In this document: in pieces, positions 10,710 to 22,953 of the stretch | How positions within the stretch are numbered: the stretch's first letter is position 1 | How the letters are laid out: every line of letters starts with the position of its first letter | Assembly (NCBI GenBank): GCA_031216915.1 | Contig: CM062294.1 | Span: forward strand, 33,619,128-33,683,127 | Direction of reading: 5' to 3' | From: Pictodentalium vernedei | Taxonomy: Eukaryota > Mollusca > Scaphopoda > Dentaliida > Dentaliidae | Length of the DNA stretch: 64,000 nt | Program-made: the position numbers and the translations under genes | Notes under the pieces: model-generated | Databases searched by the model: none | What the model saw: only the letters and a program-made list of their open reading frames with translations | What the model was told of the DNA's origin: nothing

Positions 10710-11135
10710 CAGTGGAGCCCACTTAATTGCATATCTCTTAATTGTATATCCCTGTTAACTGAATATAATTTTCAAACAAAACCATTTACCATACCTTCAG
10801 TACAAATTTGATCTGTTAATTGCATGGGTTGTAGAGTAAACTCCTGTTAATTGTATATAAATTTTTATAATATGTCGAAAAAATTACTGTGACACGAACC
10901 AAATTCCCCTTATTCATCAACCTTTTTGGCCTCACGACATCCAATACAGGCATTTTTTCTATTATATCTTGTTTGACAGAGCTCTATGAGCTTTGTCAAA
11001 CAAGATATAATAGAATAAATGCTCAGTTTACCTCCAGAACACAGGAAACTGACCAAATCCCTGTTAATTGTATGCGTCTGTTAATTGATTAATTTTCACT
11101 GGCAAAATGGATATTCAATTAAGAGGATTCTACTG
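10710..11135 (-). mobile_element. Tigger/pogo-like MITE, copy 2
   Basis: It is the inverted form of 4317-4747, flanked by TA at 10708-10709 and 11136-11137. It ends only 26 bp before exon B, so the acceptor tract is squeezed against the transposon. Confidence 0.85.
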
Positions 11136-11161
11136 TATATTTTTCTCATCTATATTTTTAG

Positions 11162-11278
11162 ATTTACATGGAACATGAAGGTCATGCTGGGAACTACAGT
11201 TATTATAACAAGAGAGAATCAACAATAGTGAACAAAATAAAGGAGGCCATCAATTTTATGAGGAATCAGCTTCTAGAG
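11162..11278 (+). CDS. SUPT6H: SPT6 exon B (39 codons)
   Basis: AG is at 11160-11161 and GT at 11279-11280; phase 0 at both ends. It starts IYMEHEGHAGNYSYY and ends NKIKEAINFMRNQLLE, matching the SPT6 helix that leads into the '[14 protein letters not shown]' segment carried by the next exon. The first 15 or so residues are the variable linker of the family. The exon is an island: a Tigger-like MITE ends 26 bp upstream and a TTAA MITE begins 15 bp downstream. The donor is GAG|gtgtgt, a non-consensus but usable site. Confidence 0.95.
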
Positions 11279-11293
11279 GTGTGTTTTTTGCAC

Positions 11294-11542
11294 TTAACCC
11301 TTTACCCAACAAATCGGCCGCATTTGCTCGCGTAATATGCATATTCGGCAGTTGAAAAAATATTATTTTTCTAAAAATTTCAACAAAACCACATCATGTG
11401 ACCCCTCTTTGGAACGAGCTCGTCGAGCTCGTTCCAATGAGGGGTCACATGATATGGTTTTGTTGAAATTTTTTGAAAAATTTGAAAAAATGATATTTAA
11501 AATAATAAATTTTGATATCGTCTGCGTTGGGTAAAGGGTTAG
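11294..11542 (+). mobile_element. TTAA-target foldback MITE, near-complete
   Basis: It begins TTAACCCTTTACCCAAC and ends GTTGGGTAAAGGGTTAG (one change in the right TTAA). The arms carry gtgacccctctttggaacga and its inverse, so most of it folds into one hairpin. It starts 15 bp after the exon B donor. Confidence 0.9.
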
Positions 11543-11668
11543 TAGTTCAGTAATTATGGATGATATTTTAATTTGAACTTCTCATTCTGTTAGTAACCTT
11601 GTACATCCTGATATCCAAATTTACCCATACTGCAACTTTGATTAATATGTTTTGCAGTTATGTTATAG

Positions 11669-12815
11669 CAGGCTTTGCATTTTGTCAGGGCCGACTGACC
11701 CAGGCTCCAATATCTGCCCCAAGACCCGGGTTATCAGGGCTTTATAGTCGGCCCCGATGATTTTTGTCTTGATTTTTTTTTAGGGCTGCCCTGACTATTC
11801 GATTAATCAACTAACCATTGGAAGGTGCTGTAGTCAACTGTTATTTTTCATAGACGACTATTTTTTTTAACCGTACACATCATGCCACAGAATGATAATA
11901 TTGGTCTGTGAGGGGCACGTAATGCTTCTCGGTACCTGTTATCCTTCATACTCATTGTTTATATCACGGATATAGGCAGTAATTTTGACTTTACCCTCGC
12001 ATATTATCTCATGAAATGGACGTTGTCATACCTAAACTCCACTCTGGATCAAGCTATTGTGAACAAATTGTTGATAATCCATGTTAATTGTTGCCATTTT
12101 AATTTTTAAATCCAATAAATTTAATATCGAATTGGAATTTATTGACACTAAATTACTGAAGGAATTTCCATACATTGAAGTGTTAGCATCACGTGACACA
12201 AAGTTGATTATGTCAGTGAGTGAGGAATTCCCGGTAAACTCTAATTTTTAGATGATCCAATTGGCTTGAATAAGCACCACATGCTATATTACTGGCAATT
12301 TTCCTCAAGCGACAGTTTGTAGTTCCCCAAAATGACCCAAATGAAAGCTTCACAGTCCAGACAGTGCTTTGATTTTCACTTGTGTTGTCAGGATTTTGAA
12401 CTGCATTTACCTGTACCGCGCTAAATATTTCCACTGTATTTTATGCTTAAAAGTTAGAAATTTAGTGGGAAGAAATTGTAGTTAGAATAAAATCTTTCAT
12501 GTATCTACACAAAGACTAAGTTGTCTAACTAGTCACACCAAGTAACACTGGCACCAACATGATTAACTTCGAGAATCATTTTCACACAGCAATCGCATTG
12601 ACCCAACTCTGATAAACAAACTGACTCAAAGATGGTCCCAGGTGTTTTTATCTGAATAAATTATATTATCGTTCTGTATTTGCTTATGTTCATGTGTATG
12701 GTGTTTAACATTTTTGTTTGCCAGTTGTTCAAAATCAGCCCCCCGAGTAGATCCCGACCTTTCAAACCCGGGGCTTTTTTTACACCCTCGTCCTCTGGAC
12801 AAAATGCAAAGCCTG
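11669..12815. mobile_element. TIR element (caggctttgcattttgtc) with a nested hAT-like copy
   Basis: An 18 bp terminal inverted repeat begins at 11669 and is mirrored at 12798-12815. The flanks gttatag and gttacag may be a decayed target duplication. Near both ends are short GC-rich blocks (gacccgggttat / aaacccgggg). Most of the inside is the repeat at 11784-12530. Confidence 0.6.
11784..12530. mobile_element. old hAT-like non-autonomous repeat, copy 2
   Basis: It starts at agggctgccctgactattcg and aligns with 6774-7505 along its length with scattered substitutions and small indels. No transposase frame remains. Confidence 0.5.
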
Positions 12816-13773
12816 GTTACAGAGGAATTGTCTTTTAAAGATGTTAATTACAGCTAAACACCCACAGGGGGAATTGCCATCAAGACAAAAATTCATATTC
12901 TTTTATAAAAAACTACAAAAAAATAAGTTTTTAGAAAAAGTGAAGAATTGATGCTCTGAATGGGTTTTGTCACAGGAGTAATAGGCCTACATCTTGGATT
13001 TCAAAGGTTTTTAATGTACTGTTATTGAGGGAAGTTCAATGAACAGCTGATATAAAGGAATGTAACTGTTTGTGAAATATGAATATTCATGAATCACACA
13101 TGTTTTAATTTCTGTAATGTTGTGTTATGTGTTTTAGATTTATTGTGTGAATGGATAAAATGAACGTGAGTGTATGATGGCATGAAATTATGGGTTGTTT
13201 ATCTTTCTGAGTCTGTCTAAAAGATGAGTTGCAATGTGTGGAACCACATGTGATTCAAACACAGCCCAATTCTCCAGTCCCAACAGTTCTGGAACGTCGA
13301 CATTCTACTTTTCCTTTGAACTCTAGTGCTGGTCATACCAAAAACAAACGGACATAAAAACTCGCAAATGATATAAAATTCTATCATTTTATTGATACAT
13401 TAAACATAATACATGCATTTGGCATAGGATTGACACCTCATTTTGATGTTCGCTATTCAGATTTCGTGCTGAGCCTGGCAAGATTACCTGCCTGTTCATG
13501 CATCCCGATTATTTGTGTGCTCTGTATATTCGACTATGTTTGTCTGACAAAAGCATTACTCAGTTAAGCGGGATCCACTGTCTTAAGTATGGGAATTGGA
13601 AAATCGGTACCATCGATTTAGCCTCATGTTATATACTTGGAAACTGACCGATCATTACTGGGAAAAATTGAAGTTTGATTCAAGTTCTCCATCCACATCT
13701 GAATACCCAATACTCTGATGCTAGGAGATGCAAGGAGAGATTAATGCTGTAATACAATTCATAAAAAATATGA
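12816..13773. other. intron sequence without recognised repeats
   Basis: About 950 bp of AT-rich sequence shows no clear internal repeat, palindrome or coding frame and nothing matching elsewhere in the window. Confidence 0.5.
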
Positions 13774-14185
13774 TAGGCCTAAAAATGTTGAATATCTGTT
13801 TCTCAGGCCTTCCCATATAGTCCTTTTGGCTGCCGCATGCTCATTTTTAAAACCAGTGCGAACTTAAAAAAAATAAAAATTATATGGTTTTTGTCTGATA
13901 ATTTCTCCAAGTTAATAAAATTGATAAATTTTCCCTCGGAGTGCAACAAGGCTTTGCAATGCTTCAGCATCGCAAAGCCTTCTTTCACTCAAGGGACGAA
14001 ATATACCACCACCCATGCTATTCTGTAGATTATGAAGCCTAAAACATAAAACAAACGAAGAACATGAACTTTTGATGGCAAAGAAATAATTATAAAAATT
14101 AAAAAAAAAAAAAAAAAAAATCCTCGCCTGCACGCAATTTTACAAAAAATGGTCTGAGAAACAGAAGATCTACTTTGCATTATAA
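13774..14185 (+). mobile_element. MITE P, full copy
   Basis: The left end is aggcctaa...ctgtttctcaggcc; the right end is ggtctgagaaacagaagatc. The central hairpin is gcaatgcttcagcatcgcaa within gagtgcaacaaggc...cttctttcactc. A 20 bp A run lies at 14101-14120. Confidence 0.8.
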
Positions 14186-14241
14186 TTGTTTAGAAAATGT
14201 TTTTTTCTCACGTTTCATTAATTTTTGTTTTTTATCCATAG

Positions 14242-14331
14242 GTACCATTTATAGCTTTCTATAGAAAGGAATACGTGGAACCAGATTTGAATATCAATGA
14301 CTTGTGGAAGATTTGGCATTGGGATGAAAAG
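14242..14331 (+). CDS. SUPT6H: SPT6 exon C (30 codons)
   Basis: AG is at 14240-14241 and GT at 14332-14333; phase 0 at both ends. It reads [20 protein letters not shown] and then [10 protein letters not shown]. This is one of the most conserved stretches of animal SPT6, part of the helical core that grips nucleic acid and histone partners. The acceptor tract (tttttgttttttatccatag) is strong. MITE P ends about 55 bp upstream. Confidence 0.97.
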
Positions 14332-14723
14332 GTAATTCTTTGTAAAAGAATGTTACTTTTCTGCTCCTTGTAAGTCTGGTGTCATGGCTGTGATTACTTG
14401 TCAAGTCTTGGCTGCTAGTATATTAAAGTACTAAAACCTCGGCCATTTTAGTGGATAATTCTTGTCAAGGCTTCCTAGTGATTGGAGAATGGCGGCATGT
14501 ACAGCCAGTCACCACTTGACAAGAAACCAGTATTGGGGAAAAATTTAACTGTCATGTGGAAGACTTTCGTTTTACTAAATGTTGGGTCATCTGGTTTATT
14601 ATTAAATGTTGTGGTGTATGATTTATTATTAAATGTGGGGTGTATGATTTATTATTAAATGTTGGGGTGTATGATTTATTATTAAATATTGCAGCATCTG
14701 CTTTATTATTTGATGTTGAGGTA

Positions 14724-15183
14724 CCATATTTACTCTATGTATTGGGACACTCTATGATTTGGAACACACATTTTTTCCAGAAAACTATATTTTTTTTATG
14801 CTCCAAAGTTTGGGACATTCAGAAGGTGTATTACAGCATTTATGGCCCATCGCTTGTAGCAGACGACATTCATAAAGAAAATTCTTGAGTAACTAAAAAT
14901 TTTCATTTTTTGCTTCCAAAACATAGCTTATGATCCCTCATTTGAACGTGCGCAATGTGCTCGTTCCAATGAGGGATCATAAGCTATGTTTTGGAAGCAA
15001 AAAATGAAAATATAAAAAAAAATTGGACAGCGATTTTCGTATATAGTGATGGAAAACGAATCACACACAACTTTATTCAGCATCAAATCAAGACCAGGCT
15101 GTGTTCTTTCCCCATTTTCTAAGAATTGGGACACCTGTGAAAATAATTATTTTTAGCTGTCCCAATACATAGAGTAAATACAG
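14724..15183 (-). mobile_element. composite TA-target MITE, copy 2
   Basis: It is flanked by TA (14722-14723, 15184-15185) and lies inside the minisatellite. It carries the inner foldback cattttttgcttccaaaaca...tgttttggaagcaaaaaatg. Confidence 0.85.
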
Positions 15184-15489
15184 TATATGATTTATTATTA
15201 AATGTTGGGGCATCTGGTTTATTATTAAAGGTGTGGGCATCCACATTTCCATGATCTGTTTTGTTATTAAATGTTGGGGTATATGGTTTATTATTAAAGA
15301 TGGGGGCATCCACATTTCCATGATCTGTTTTGTTATTAAATGTTGGGGCATCTGGATTATTATTAAAGGCGGGGGCATCCACATTTGCATGATCTGTTTT
15401 GTTATTAAATGTTGGGGTATATGATTTATTATTAAATGTTGGAGCATCCTCTTTACTATGAAATGTTTTGCTATTAAATAATGGGGATC

Positions 15490-15537
15490 CGACATGAGGT
15501 GACCCTGGATGTTGAAAGTGTCATCAAAAAAATTAAA
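15490..15537 (+). mobile_element. SINE tail fragment
   Basis: It reads gacatgaggtgaccctgg...gaaagtgtcat, like the 3' tails of the old SINEs at 45763 and 46877. Only the tail is present. Confidence 0.5.
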
Positions 15538-15729
15538 TACTAGGGAATATGGTTTAGTATTAAATGTTGGGATATCTGGTTTGTTATTGAATGTTTGGAC
15601 ATTGGGCTTATTTATAAACCATCTACCCCAATATTTAATAGTAAACCAGATGCCCCAATATTTTAATAATAATAAATGTTGGGGCATTAGGTTTAATTAT
15701 TAAATGTTAGGGCATCCACTATATTTTCA

Positions 15730-16405
15730 AATATTTTCTACAGTCTTCGTAATTCGTCCTTCTTTCCTCTGCTAAAATATTGCTGTGGAAAACTAGTGCC
15801 TTTACAAGAATTGCTGTGAAGCCTGTTCGATTGTGTAAAAATCAGGGAGCAGGGCATAGTCTCAATTGCCATGCATATGTAGTATGCAGTGAAATGAAAA
15901 TGTTCAAGTAATGTGAAGATAGTTCGAGATTCATCATAAACCATGTGAATGCTAAGAAAAAGCCTTGGAAGTAAGCAGGCGACATGCTCCATATGTATAG
16001 TATGAGTGAAAATAAGATGCAGCATAAGCAGCATAACCACAAACAAAGTATCTCACTGCTTTTATGTTGATAACACCAGAATCTGACATCAGTTTCTGGA
16101 AAGCTTTGTGAGAGCTTTCCAGATAAAGATGTCAGATTCTGGTTCTATCAACATAGAAGCTGAACACATAGTTTCTAGTGGTTATGCTACAACTTGTACT
16201 GTAAATTGTAAAGATGAGCAAGCATACAGCATAGTGCAACCCACATGGTTTGATTCCTTGTGTAACCTGGAAATTGTGCAATTTCTGCCACCACAAGGCT
16301 TTCCGAAGAAGCCATCCTCGGCAGTATTTTGGCAGTGGATATTTTTCGTTTCCTCGGCACTGCTGATTGCTGAGGGTGAATTACCAGGACTGTTTTCCAA
16401 TATCA
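15730..16405. other. unique block with a ~150 bp foldback centre, inside the minisatellite
   Basis: The inner arms (16033-16182) pair tctgacatcagtttctgg...agctttccaga and extend to the gcataaccac/gtggttatgc blocks. The outer arms are not clearly complementary. A plus-strand frame (16108-16500) ending in the minisatellite matches no family I recognise and is probably chance. Confidence 0.55.
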
Positions 16406-17150
16406 GCTTTATTATTAAAATGTTAGGGCATTTTGTTTATTATTGGGTCATCTGCTTTATTATTAAATGTTGGGTCATCTGGTTTATTACTAAATGTTGA
16501 AGCATCCACTTTACTTTGAAATGTAGGGCACTTGTGTATTATTAAAAGTTTGAACATTTTTCACTTTACTATGAATCGTAGGGTACCGGTTTATTATTAG
16601 ATGTTGAGGTATATGGTTTACGATTAAATGTTTGGGCATTTGATTCATTATTAAATGTTCGGGCATTTGGTTCATTATTAAATGTTGGGGCATCCACTTT
16701 ACTATGAAATGTTAGGGCATGTATTCATTATTAAAAGTTGGGGCATCCACTTTACTATGAAATGTTAGGGCATGTATTTATTATTAAATGTTGGGGCATC
16801 CACTTTACTATGAAATGTTAGGGCATGTATTCATTATTAAATGTTGGGGCATCCACTTTACTATGAAATGTTAGGGCATGTATTTATTATTAAATGTTGG
16901 AGCATCTGGGTTATTATTAAATGTTAGGGCATCTAGATTTTTATTAAACATTTGTGTATGTGGTTTATTACTAAATGGACATCTGGCTTATCAATAAATG
17001 TTGGGGCATCTGTTTTTTTAGTGAATGTTAGAGCATCTGTTTTTGGGATTTTTTTGCAAGTGATGTTTTAGCTGCATTGGGTAAAAGGTTTAGAGATTAT
17101 ACCACAATGCTAGCAATATACTCTCCTTTTAGACATTTTGATAAAGTTTT

Positions 17151-18105
17151 TGTCTCCCGCTTTTTGAAAAAAACGGGGAATATTAAATTCGGGATGTTCT
17201 TCCATCCTTCTGTCCTTCCATGTTTTTTTGTTTCCAGACTCTAACTTTCCTTACAGTGACCGGATTTCGATGAAATTTGGGTAGTAGATCACTTTCACCA
17301 ATTGTGGGTCCAAGGTTAAAAATGCGCATTTTCTGCACATATTTAATTAGGTTGCTGAAATTTGATTGGCTGACGGTTTCCAGACTCTAACTTTCCTTAA
17401 AATCAACCGATTTCGATGAAATTTCATATATGGATTACTTTTATCAATACCAATGTCAAGTTTGAATGTGGGAAATTTTGTACCGAAAATCTGTCCGTCT
17501 GCCCTGTGCGTCAATGCACCTCAGACTAATAGCCGTATTTATGAACCGATCTTTATGAAACTTCTTGGGTATCTTTGTTACCATTGTGAGACCAGAATAT
17601 GTGTTTTGGGGTTTGGTCCAAAATTCAAGATGGCCATTTTGTTCTGAAATTGGGTGTAATCAGTTTTTTGTACAGAACTTCTATATGTAAGTTTGGATTT
17701 GAATAAATTTCTGTATGAATGTTTAGTAACATTCACTACATCACATGTAATACGGGTTTTGTTCTCGTGCAAAAATTATGCAAATTAGGGAAACTTTGAT
17801 TTATTCAGTGCTACTACTAATACACAGTAAGTGCACACCTTCCATATTTTTTGTTTCCAGACTCTAACTTTCCTCACAGTCAGTCGATTTCGATGAAATT
17901 TGGGTAGTAGATCACTTTCATCAATTGTGGGTGCAAGTTTGAACATGGGCATTTCCTGCGCATATTTAATTAGGTTGCTTAAATTTAATTGGCTGATGGT
18001 TTCCAGACTCTAACTTTCCTTAGAGTCAACCGATTCCACTTGCAACTCAATTATATTCCACTGGATGCATTAATTCTCCTTGAAACTGCTACCCAGCGGG
18101 AGACA
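17151..18105. mobile_element. TIR element with tgtctcccgc ends
   Basis: The ends are TGTCTCCCGC at 17151-17160 and GCGGGAGACA at 18096-18105. Inside are two or three copies of a ~125 bp unit (ttccagactctaactttcct...cgatttcgatgaaatttggg). It also holds a piece of the 336 bp-unit family (atttatgaaccgatctttat). A matching 3' end is at 21806-22058. Confidence 0.65.
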
Positions 18106-18397
18106 TGAATTCATTGAATTTGCTTCAACGCACCTCGGACTAAAAGCCGTATTTATGAACCGATCTTCATGAAACTTCTTGTGTATCTTTGTTATCATTG
18201 TGAGACCAGAATATGTCTTCATCATTACTTCTCTTGCAACTCGACAAAGTCAGACTCTCCCAGTACCATATACAGACCACCATATTATCTGGACATCACT
18301 TCCAAGGTTTCCTTAACTTCCAATCACAAGCTTTACAGGTTGGTTAACACTTTTCACATTAGTTTAATGTAATATGTGGTGTCATACAGTCTTAATT

Positions 18398-21300
18398 TTT
18401 AGCTTAACTTGACAAAGTCAAGATAAACTATTGCCATCACGCGTGCGGAAGTCTGTTAGTCTTGAGTCTGTGAGTCTGTTAGTCTGTGAGTCTGTGAGTC
18501 TGTGACGTCTGTTCACATTTTCCTTTAGCACGGGCTACACCCCGCAGTTCTTGTCTGATCGTCACAAAATTTCATATGCAGGTTTGGGGTCCTGTCTAGA
18601 TGAGAACGTCCCCTTTTGGTCGCGATCGGGCAACCGGTATGGCTGCCCGAGCCCAAAACCTGAAAACCATTAGCACAGTCTACAGGTCGTATTTATGAAG
18701 GGATTTCATTGTAACTTGGTAGGATGCCTCTGTATAGTGCCTAGATAAGAACGTCCCCTTTTGGGCATGATCTATCAACCGTGATGGCTGCCCAAGCCCG
18801 AAACCCAAAAACTTTTAGCACAGTCTGCAGGTCATGTTTAATGTGGAGGGATTTCATTGTAACTTGGTAGGATGACTCCTTATGATGTCTAGATGAGAAT
18901 TTCCCCATTTGGGCATGATCTGCCAACCGTGATGACTGCCCGAGCCCAAAACCCGAAAACCTTTAGCACAGTCTACAGATCATATTTATTGAGGAATTTC
19001 ATTGTAACTTGGTGGGTTGACTTCATACAATGTCTAGATGAGAAAGTCCCCCTTTGGACGTGATTGGGCAACTGTGACGGCTACAGGAGCCCGAAGCCCA
19101 AAAACCTTTAGCACAGTCTAGAGGTCATATTTATGAAATGATTTCATTGTAACTTGGCAGGATGACTCCAAATAATGTCTAGATGAGAACGTCCCATTTT
19201 GATCATGCAGCCTTGATGGGTGCCCGAGCCCAAAAACTTTTAGCATAGGCAAAAGGTCATATTTATGGAAGGATTTCATTGTAACCTGTTAGGTTGACTC
19301 CATATAATGCCTAGATGATGACATCCCCTTTCGGTCGTGATTGGTCAGTTGTGATGGCTACAAGTGCCCAAAGCCCGAAAACCTTGAGCACAGTCTACAG
19401 GTCATATTTATGAAGGGATTTCATTGTAACTTCTTAGGATCACTCCAGATGATGCTCAGATGAGATTGTCCCCTATGGTTGCGATCATTCACCCTTGATG
19501 GCTGCCCGAGCCCGAAGCCCGAAAACCTTTAGCACAGTCTACAGGTCATATTTATGAAGGGATTTCATTGTAACTTGGTAGGTTAACTTCATATAATGTC
19601 TAGATGAGAATGTGCGATCATTCACCCATGATGGCTGCCCGAGCCCGAAAACCTTTAGCACAGTCTACAGGTCATATTTATGAAGGGATTTCATTGTAAC
19701 TTGGTAGGTTGACTTCATATAATGTCTAGATGAGAACGTCCTCTTTTGGACATGATTGGGCAACTGTGATGGCTAAAGGTGCCCGAAGCCCGAGAACTTT
19801 TAGCATAGTCTACAGGTCATATTTATGAAGGGATTTCATTGTAACTTGGTAGGATGACTCCAAATAATGTCTAGATGAGAACGTCCCCTTTTGATCGCGA
19901 TCATTCAGCCTTGATGGGTGCCCGAGCCCAAAAACCTTTAGCACAGGTAAAAGGTCATATTTATGGAAGGATTTCATTGTAACCTGTTAGGTTGACTCCA
20001 TATAATGCCTAGATGATGACATCCCCATTTGGTCATAATTGGTCAGCTGTGTTGGCTACAAGTGCCCGAAGCCCAAAAACCTTGAGCACAGTCTACAGGC
20101 CATATTTATGAAGGGATTTCATTGTAACTTCATAGGATCATTCCAGATGATGCCCAGATGAGATTGTCCCCTTTGATTGCGATTATTCAACCATGATGGC
20201 TGCCCGAACCCGAAGCCCGAAAACCTTAAGCACAGTCTACAAGTCATATTTGTGAAGGGATTTCATTGTAACTTGGTAGGTTGACTTCATATAATGCCTA
20301 GATGAGAACGTCCCCTTTTGGACATGTTTGGGCAACTTTGACGGCTAAAGGTGCCCGAAGCCCAAAAACTTTTAGCACTGTCTACAGGTCATATTTATGA
20401 AGGGATTTCATTGTAACTTGGTAGGTTGACTCCAAATAAGGTCAAGATGAGAATGTCCCATTTTGGCCGTGATCATTCAGCCTTGATGGGTGCCCGAGCC
20501 CAAAAACCTTTAGCATAGGCAAAAGGTTATATTTATAGAAGGATTTCATTGTAACATTGTTAGGTTGACTCCATATAATGCCTAGATGATGACATCCCCT
20601 TTTGGTCGTGATTGGTCAACTGTGATGGCTACAGGTGCCCGAAGCCCGAAAACCTTGAACACAGTCTACAAGTCATATTTATGAAGGGATTTCATTGTAA
20701 CTTAGCAGGATCACTCCAGATGATGCCCAGATGAGATTGTCTCCTTTGGTTGCGATCATTCAACCATGATGGCTGCCCGAGCCCGAAGCCCGAAAACCTT
20801 TAGCACAGTCTAAGGTCATATTTATGAAGGGATTTCATTGTAACTTGGTAAGTTGACTTCATATAATGTCTAGATGAGAACGTCCCCTTTTGGACACGAG
20901 TGGGCAACTGTGACGGCTTCAGGGGCCCAAAGCCCGAAAACCTTTAGAACAGTCTACAGGTCATAATTATGAAGGGATTTTATTGTAGCTTGGTAGGATG
21001 ACTCCAAATAGTGTCCAGATGAGAACGTCCTCTTTTGGTCACGATCATTCAGCCTTGATGGCTGCCCGAGCCCAAAAACCTTTAGCATGTCTGTAGGTCG
21101 TATTCATGGAAGGATTTCATTGTAACTTGTTAGGTTGACTCCATATAATGCCTAGATGATGACATCCCCTTTTGGTCGTGGTTGGTCAACTGTGATGTCT
21201 ACAGGTGCCTGAAGCCCGAAAAACCTTTAGCACAGTCTACAGGTCGTATTTATGGAGGGATTTCATTGTAACTTGGTAGGTTGACTTCATATAATGTCTA

Positions 21301-21709
21301 GATGAGAACGTCCCCTTTGGACGCAATTGGGAAACTGACGGCTACAGGGGCCCGAAGCCCAAAAACCTTTAGCACAGTCTACAGGCCATATTTATGAAGG
21401 GATTTTAATGTGACTTGATAGGATGACTCATTTTGGAATAATTTCATTGTAATTTTGTTGATATATGTTAACTGTGAGGGCCACATATATTAACTGTGAG
21501 GTCATATTAACCCACCCCTCAGATCTTTAGTACAGTGTAAACCTCATATTATTTTTATCATAAACATAGCATACAGGGAACAGAAATGAACATATTCCCA
21601 ATTATCACAATTCTTGTCTTATTTCATAATCCTTTCATAAACATTGAACATTATCCTTTTCATCAAACACAACACACAAGTTAAGCTACAGTGTCATTGA
21701 CACTTTCAT
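18398..21709 (+). mobile_element. long element with ~144 bp tandem array (about 21 units)
   Basis: It starts tttagcttaacttgacaaag (hairpin ttgacaaagtcaa) and ends gttaagctacagtgtcattg...acactttcat. Between about 18640 and 21430 a unit built from cagtctacaggtcatattta, ggatttcattgtaacttgg and gatggctgcccgagcccgaa repeats. Spacing is mostly 138-145 bp, once 126. The same element with about five units is at 62992-64000, so copy number varies between insertions. No ORF was found. Confidence 0.85.
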
Positions 21710-21805
21710 TAGTGATTCTCACAGTTATACTCCACATTACTTTACTTGCTTTGACAGTGATCAAAGCAAGTAAAGTGATGTGGAGTATAACTGTGAGAAT
21801 CACTA
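21710..21805. repeat. 96 bp near-perfect palindrome
   Basis: The arms are 45 bp with one mismatch (tagtgattctcacagttata...) around a 6 bp loop cagtga. It abuts the 3' end of the preceding element. Confidence 0.9.
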
Positions 21806-22058
21806 GATCACTTTCATCACTTTCATCAATTGTGGGTCCAAGTTCGAACATGGGCATTTCCCGCGCATATTTAATTAGGTTGCTTAAATTTAGTTTGTGG
21901 GTCCAAGTTCGAACATGGGCATTTCCCGCCTGAAAATAAATCTGATAACCACTGTCTGAAGCACTGTTCTGTCTCTTCTAAATAATTTCCACTTGCAACT
22001 CAACTATATTCCACTGGATGCATTAATTCCCCTTGAAACTGCTGCCCAGCGGGAGACA
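21806..22058. mobile_element. 3' remnant of a tgtctcccgc-type element
   Basis: The block gtgggtccaagttcgaacat appears twice. It is followed by ccacttgcaactcaactata and the terminal gcgggagaca, as at 18020-18105. Confidence 0.6.
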
Positions 22059-22659
22059 TGAATTCACTGAATTGTTTGTTATTTTTTTTACAGCTAGGCA
22101 AAAATCTTTTAATGAATTTATATCTCAGTGAATATTGAAATAAATTTAAAATTCAGGCCTGAGAAACATGCAAAAATACTGAGATTTTTGTTATATGGCT
22201 GTGCAGGTTATGGGAACATAATTTTTGAAATATAACAAAAAAAAAATCATAATCATTCATTGGTTTGAAATGTCATTTTTCTGATTGCAGTAATCAGTGA
22301 TTGAAATTTATTTCATCGTTTACAATTTCATTCATGTTGAAGGAATTTCCTCATGAGCCATTGGGTTCAGAGAATTAAAAATGGAGTCCCAATATTTTGA
22401 TCAGATGAGTGTGGCATTTTGTTCATTAACTACTATTTTTGAGATGCCATGGTTATGGGTTATGTTGACTGAAGGGTAGATAAAAGTGATTTTGGCTCAT
22501 TGTGCATATATACAACCTTTTATTGTGACTCAACTTATTTTGTGGAGGTATAGCTACTTGTCATGTCATGCAAGAGCTACTTATAGCTATACATCCCCAA
22601 AAACCAGTCTTGTCACGATAAAAGATTCTGTACAAGCACAGTGTGCACATAATACATAT
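22059..22659. other. AT-rich intron without recognised repeats
   Basis: No coding frame, palindrome or family member was recognised. Confidence 0.5.
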
Positions 22660-22815
22660 ATATCTTTTTGATAGAGCTCCATGAGTTCTGTCAAAGATGA
22701 AATAATATAATAAACGCACCATTTATCTGTAGAATACAAGAAAATGACCAAGTCCCTGATAATTGATTACCTCTTTTCAGCTGCAAAGTGTTTATTCAAT
22801 TAATAGGTGCTGTGT
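22660..22815. mobile_element. Tigger-like MITE remnant
   Basis: It retains tttgatagagctccatgagt, ataatataataaacg and gtttattcaattaatagg. These match the centre and one end of 4317-4747 with many changes. Confidence 0.55.
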
Positions 22816-22953
22816 ATCATTGATAAACTTCCAGCCCATTTCTTCCAGCATTTTTTCTTGACACAACAACATTGGTAAACTTGAAAAAAGAGACATTCTA
22901 ACTAATTTCCAGTCAGGTGTGTCAACATTGTATTTTACTTTTTTGTATTACAG

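Larger units (their letters stand above)
14571..17045 (+). repeat. ~30 bp minisatellite (tttattattaaatgttgggg), interrupted
   Basis: Units read roughly ttggggcatctggtttatta plus ttaaatg. They fill 14571-14723, 15184-15500, 15540-15725 and 16405-17045. A composite MITE (14724-15183) and a unique block (15730-16405) interrupt them. Between about 15606 and 15660 the units run in reverse orientation. The frames that stay open here are products of the repeat, not genes. Confidence 0.9.

Noticed and set aside
15088-15687. 199-codon minus-strand frame rich in N, P and H
   Set aside because: It is the ~30 bp minisatellite read in an open frame, with a MITE at one end.
18398-21709. Definite Helitron assignment
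   Set aside because: There is a hairpin near the right end but no clear CTRR terminus or A/T insertion site that I could fix, and no Rep/helicase. Kept only as a possible Helentron-like relation.
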